Below are positions 62,170 through 64,000 of a stretch of DNA of 64,000 nt, piece after piece (position 1 is the first letter of the stretch; every line of letters begins with the position of its first letter). This DNA comes from Metabacillus bambusae (GTDB taxonomy: Bacteria > Bacillota > Bacilli > Bacillales > Bacillaceae), in NCBI RefSeq assembly GCF_017497975.1, contig NZ_JAGDEL010000027.1, positions 33,703 to 97,702 of the forward strand. Direction: 5' to 3'. The notes beneath the pieces were generated by a model. It had not been told where the DNA came from. It did no database searches and saw nothing but the letters and a program-made list of their open reading frames with translations. The translations under genes were made by a program, and so were the position numbers.

Positions 62170-63444
62170 CTATTCAATCCATTTCAGTCTTTGATGCAAC
62201 AACCCGTCGGAGGCTTTATTTTCTCCTGTGACAAAATCAGTCATATAGTAGGTTAGATAATCTCCATACTTGCTTTCAGTGTTAAGCAAAAGATCATCAA
62301 CATAATAGATACCTAAAGGAACATCATCAAGGATTAAGCTGGCTAAGCCTGCATAAATGCCGCACGCTACTTGAAAGTATGTCGCATTTGTTTTGAATTT
62401 TGGATAAATTTCACTACTTTTCATCACGTTATATATGAACTTTTCCATACCCTCGTATACCAAAAGCACACCAATTAGATCTTCACCCTCAACTTCACCT
62501 ATATCGGGATCAATCACTTGCTGATTCCAATCCCAAAGAACATCCACATCATCCAAATGGTCCCGAATCAATTTCGTAGTATATTCATTGACACGATAAA
62601 TAAAGCCAATCTCCATATCAAATATTTTACCTAATGTAACTACTTCTTCATGCGGCATCAGACAACCGTAAAATTCTTTTTCCCCTAATCTTACTTTAAA
62701 CTCCATTGCATATACCTCTTCATAAAAATAGTGCTGTAAATGATGATCGACAAACATTGGATAGCTTAATATAGCTTCATCCAGGAAGCATTCAACAGAC
62801 CATGAAGTATAGAGGGTGTTAGGTATAATTAATTTTTTGTCTTTAAAAAAAGAATCGTCATGCTCCACAATGTAGCAGGCTAAAGGCTTTTTGTCCGGAT
62901 TTTCCTTCATCAGTTTTAAAGCCATCCATTGAACGACGCCGGGATTCATACCAGAACAAACAATAGCCTTTGTATTGGTAAAATCGTCTTTATTATCTTC
63001 AAATCTAATATATCGCTCTGTTAGTGGGAAACCATATAACTTCTCGTCCTCATCAACCTCTGTGTTCTCTAGAGCTGAATTGAGATAATACACGCCTAAT
63101 TCGTTACAGCAATTAAGCATTTCAAGTGTATCGGCCCATGATACATCTATGACTATTTTTGTATTTGACTTTTTTAGATGTTCTTTAAAGATAGTTGTAT
63201 CTTTGAGATCTAGCTGGTGGAGCTTAATGTTACCTGCAAGGTTTGGGAATAATTGATCGTAGTACTTTTTATCTTTTTGATTGATATCAATTAGGTGAAG
63301 GTGAGATTTGCTAATGATGGGGTATAGGGGGTCATTTTTATCTTGAAAGGATTTGTTTAAAATGGCTAATATTGCTCTAGCAACACCTCCGCTACTGCCC
63401 AATAAAGAAACGGATAATGGTCTTGTCTTATTGAGTATTTTCAA
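62170..63444 (-). CDS. Saccharopine dehydrogenase-like protein of the polyamine operon
   Basis: 424 residues. The N-terminus has a Rossmann motif (SVSLLGSSGGVARAILAIL), followed by KIVIDVSWADTLEMLNCCNE and CSGMNPGVVQWMALKLMKEN, which parallel the neighbouring dehydrogenase (LGSGFDPGVTG). It resembles homospermidine-synthase-like or LYS9-like enzymes. It lies 66 bases upstream of the carboxynorspermidine synthase gene on the same strand. TTG 63444 is chosen with AAAGGAGC at a short spacing; GTG 63447 overlaps the site. A role in polyamine formation is probable, the reaction is not known. Confidence 0.8.
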   Translation of the reverse strand: MKILNKTRPLSVSLLGSSGGVARAILAILNKSFQDKNDPLYPIISKSHLHLIDINQKDKKYYDQLFPNLAGNIKLHQLDLKDTTIFKEHLKKSNTKIVIDVSWADTLEMLNCCNELGVYYLNSALENTEVDEDEKLYGFPLTERYIRFEDNKDDFTNTKAIVCSGMNPGVVQWMALKLMKENPDKKPLACYIVEHDDSFFKDKKLIIPNTLYTSWSVECFLDEAILSYPMFVDHHLQHYFYEEVYAMEFKVRLGEKEFYGCLMPHEEVVTLGKIFDMEIGFIYRVNEYTTKLIRDHLDDVDVLWDWNQQVIDPDIGEVEGEDLIGVLLVYEGMEKFIYNVMKSSEIYPKFKTNATYFQVACGIYAGLASLILDDVPLGIYYVDDLLLNTESKYGDYLTYYMTDFVTGENKASDGLLHQRLKWIE

Positions 63445-63674
63445 CACGCTCCTTTTTTTGAATATATTAATGAGATATTTTTAAAATAAATCCTATTATA
63501 ATATATGATTTTATTAATACTGCGTATGTGCTTCTATCTATAGATGCTAGAAATATAATTTTAAATCCGCTTTTCTTCATAGACTACTTCCTTTGAGACC
63601 TTCTTAAACTAACAGTGTAGTTAATTTTTGAAAAATAGTATAATTTGAGAAAAATAGAAGGTTAGGGATAACTT
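63445..63674. other. Gap between the polyamine operon and a small membrane gene
   Basis: 230 AT-rich bases that must hold the minus-strand operon promoter and possibly a plus-strand promoter (TATAAT near 63646). No riboswitch or repeat recognised. Confidence 0.45.
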
Positions 63675-63806
63675 ATGGGCTTCCTTGTAATAGCAATCTT
63701 ATTAGTATTCTTATTTGATTTCACAAAATTAAGAAAGCAAAACCAAACAATAATTGAACAAAATGAAAAGATTATTTCTCTATTGGAGGAAATTAAAAAT
63801 AAATAA
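63675..63806 (+). CDS. Small membrane protein with coiled-coil tail, 43 residues
   Basis: ATG 63675 follows AAGGTTAGGGATAACTT. MGFLVIAILLVFLFDFTKLR is one membrane helix with a short basic turn; IIEQNEKIISLLEEIKNK is an amphipathic helix likely to form a coiled coil. Such small membrane proteins are common in bacilli; no family recognised. Coding is likely from codon pattern and charge distribution. Confidence 0.55.
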   Translation: MGFLVIAILLVFLFDFTKLRKQNQTIIEQNEKIISLLEEIKNK

Positions 63807-63873
63807 CTACAGTTTTTTAAGTAACTAGTACTTATTAATATTCAATAATCAACTAAAAGGATCTTCCATAAAG

Positions 63874-64000
63874 TGGTCTTATCCCCGTCAAGTAGACAAT
63901 TAATAAAAGGTTCACTTATTAGGCAGCCTTAGCTCTATATTCAGTAGGGCTAAGGTTATTTAATTTTTTTTGAAAACGTTTATTGTTATAAAACTTAATA
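63874..64000. mobile_element. Right end of an IS3-family insertion sequence (cut by the window)
   Basis: A 25-base terminal inverted repeat at 63874-63898 starts TGGTCTTATCCCCGTCAAGT and ends AGACA, the TG...AGACA shape of IS150-like elements. The transposase 3' end starts 20 bases inside. The left end and target duplication are outside the window. Confidence 0.8.
63919..64000 (-). CDS. IS3-family transposase OrfB, C-terminal end (partial)
   Basis: The visible 26 residues read KFYNNKRFQKKLNNLSPTEY then RAKAA and a stop at 63919. This is the conserved end of IS150-type integrases (YNxxRxQxxLxxLSPxEYR). No frameshift or stop is visible, so the element may be intact beyond the edge. Confidence 0.9.
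   Translation of the reverse strand, partial: IKFYNNKRFQKKLNNLSPTEYRAKAA

Noticed and set aside
1..64000. CRISPR arrays, rRNA operons, complete tRNA genes, prophage structural genes, secondary-metabolite clusters
   Set aside because: No regularly spaced repeats, no rRNA or complete tRNA sequence and no phage or synthase genes were seen.

Overview
The window looks like chromosomal DNA of a low-GC Gram-positive bacterium of the Bacillaceae (Bacillus sensu lato). The evidence is AT-rich sequence, strong GGAGG-type ribosome binding sites, frequent TTG/GTG starts, consensus Bacillus Fur and CIRCE operators, and typical Bacillus families (YmaF, YezD, YetF, FbpA, CsaA, CsaA-type neighbours, DUF2935). 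The species cannot be named from the sequence alone. Many intergenic regions hold short dispersed repeats and eroded gene fragments.

Layout. 0-3.5 kb: a Fur-controlled siderophore uptake operon (ATPase, lipoprotein, permease; minus strand) diverges from a ferredoxin-NADP reductase gene whose 3' end is frameshifted. 3.8-5.9 kb: AraC regulator, EamA exporter, CsaA. 6.3-8.4 kb: htpG behind a CIRCE operator. 8.5-13.9 kb: a malate module (2-hydroxycarboxylate symporter, malic enzyme, CitA/DcuS-type kinase and its regulator). 14.4-21 kb: a partly eroded plant-polysaccharide set (Gfo/Idh/MocA oxidoreductase, GH106-like and GH105-like hydrolases). 21.1-25.7 kb: a divergent MocR regulator/DMT exporter pair, a cold-shock gene and a stand-alone GTP cyclohydrolase II. 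26.3-28.4 kb: two secreted phosphoesterases, each behind Pho-box-like repeats. 28.5-29.2 kb: an IS200/IS605 remnant fused to an aldo/keto reductase end. 29.3-33.6 kb: two GGDEF-EAL proteins. 33.9-36.7 kb: Nudix hydrolase, XRE regulator and several small ORFs, including a holin-like toxin candidate.

36.7-44 kb: a sulfonate/organosulfur block: TSUP permease behind a short leader with a terminator, flavin reductase, FMN-dependent monooxygenase, SsuBCA-like transporter and YezD. 44.4-51.8 kb: mostly small or unassigned genes (YmaF, a LysM protein, cardiolipin synthase, YetF), a half-tRNA-Ala footprint and several copies of a dispersed repeat. 52-56.5 kb: an IclR-controlled carboxylate catabolic operon (RraA-like aldolase, dehydrogenase, CitMHS transporter) with two near-identical TGAACC operators and a citrate synthase remnant. 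56.9-58.7 kb: DUF2935 protein and gene debris, including a piece that encodes the S-adenosylmethionine synthetase signature. 58.7-63.4 kb: a YczE-type membrane protein and a carboxynorspermidine polyamine operon with a decarboxylase remnant. The right edge cuts an IS3-family element.

No large new system is obvious. The most promising less-explained signals are the short attenuator leader of the TSUP gene, the paired IclR operators, the CIRCE on htpG, the motif shared by the carbohydrate genes, and the chimeric pseudogenes.
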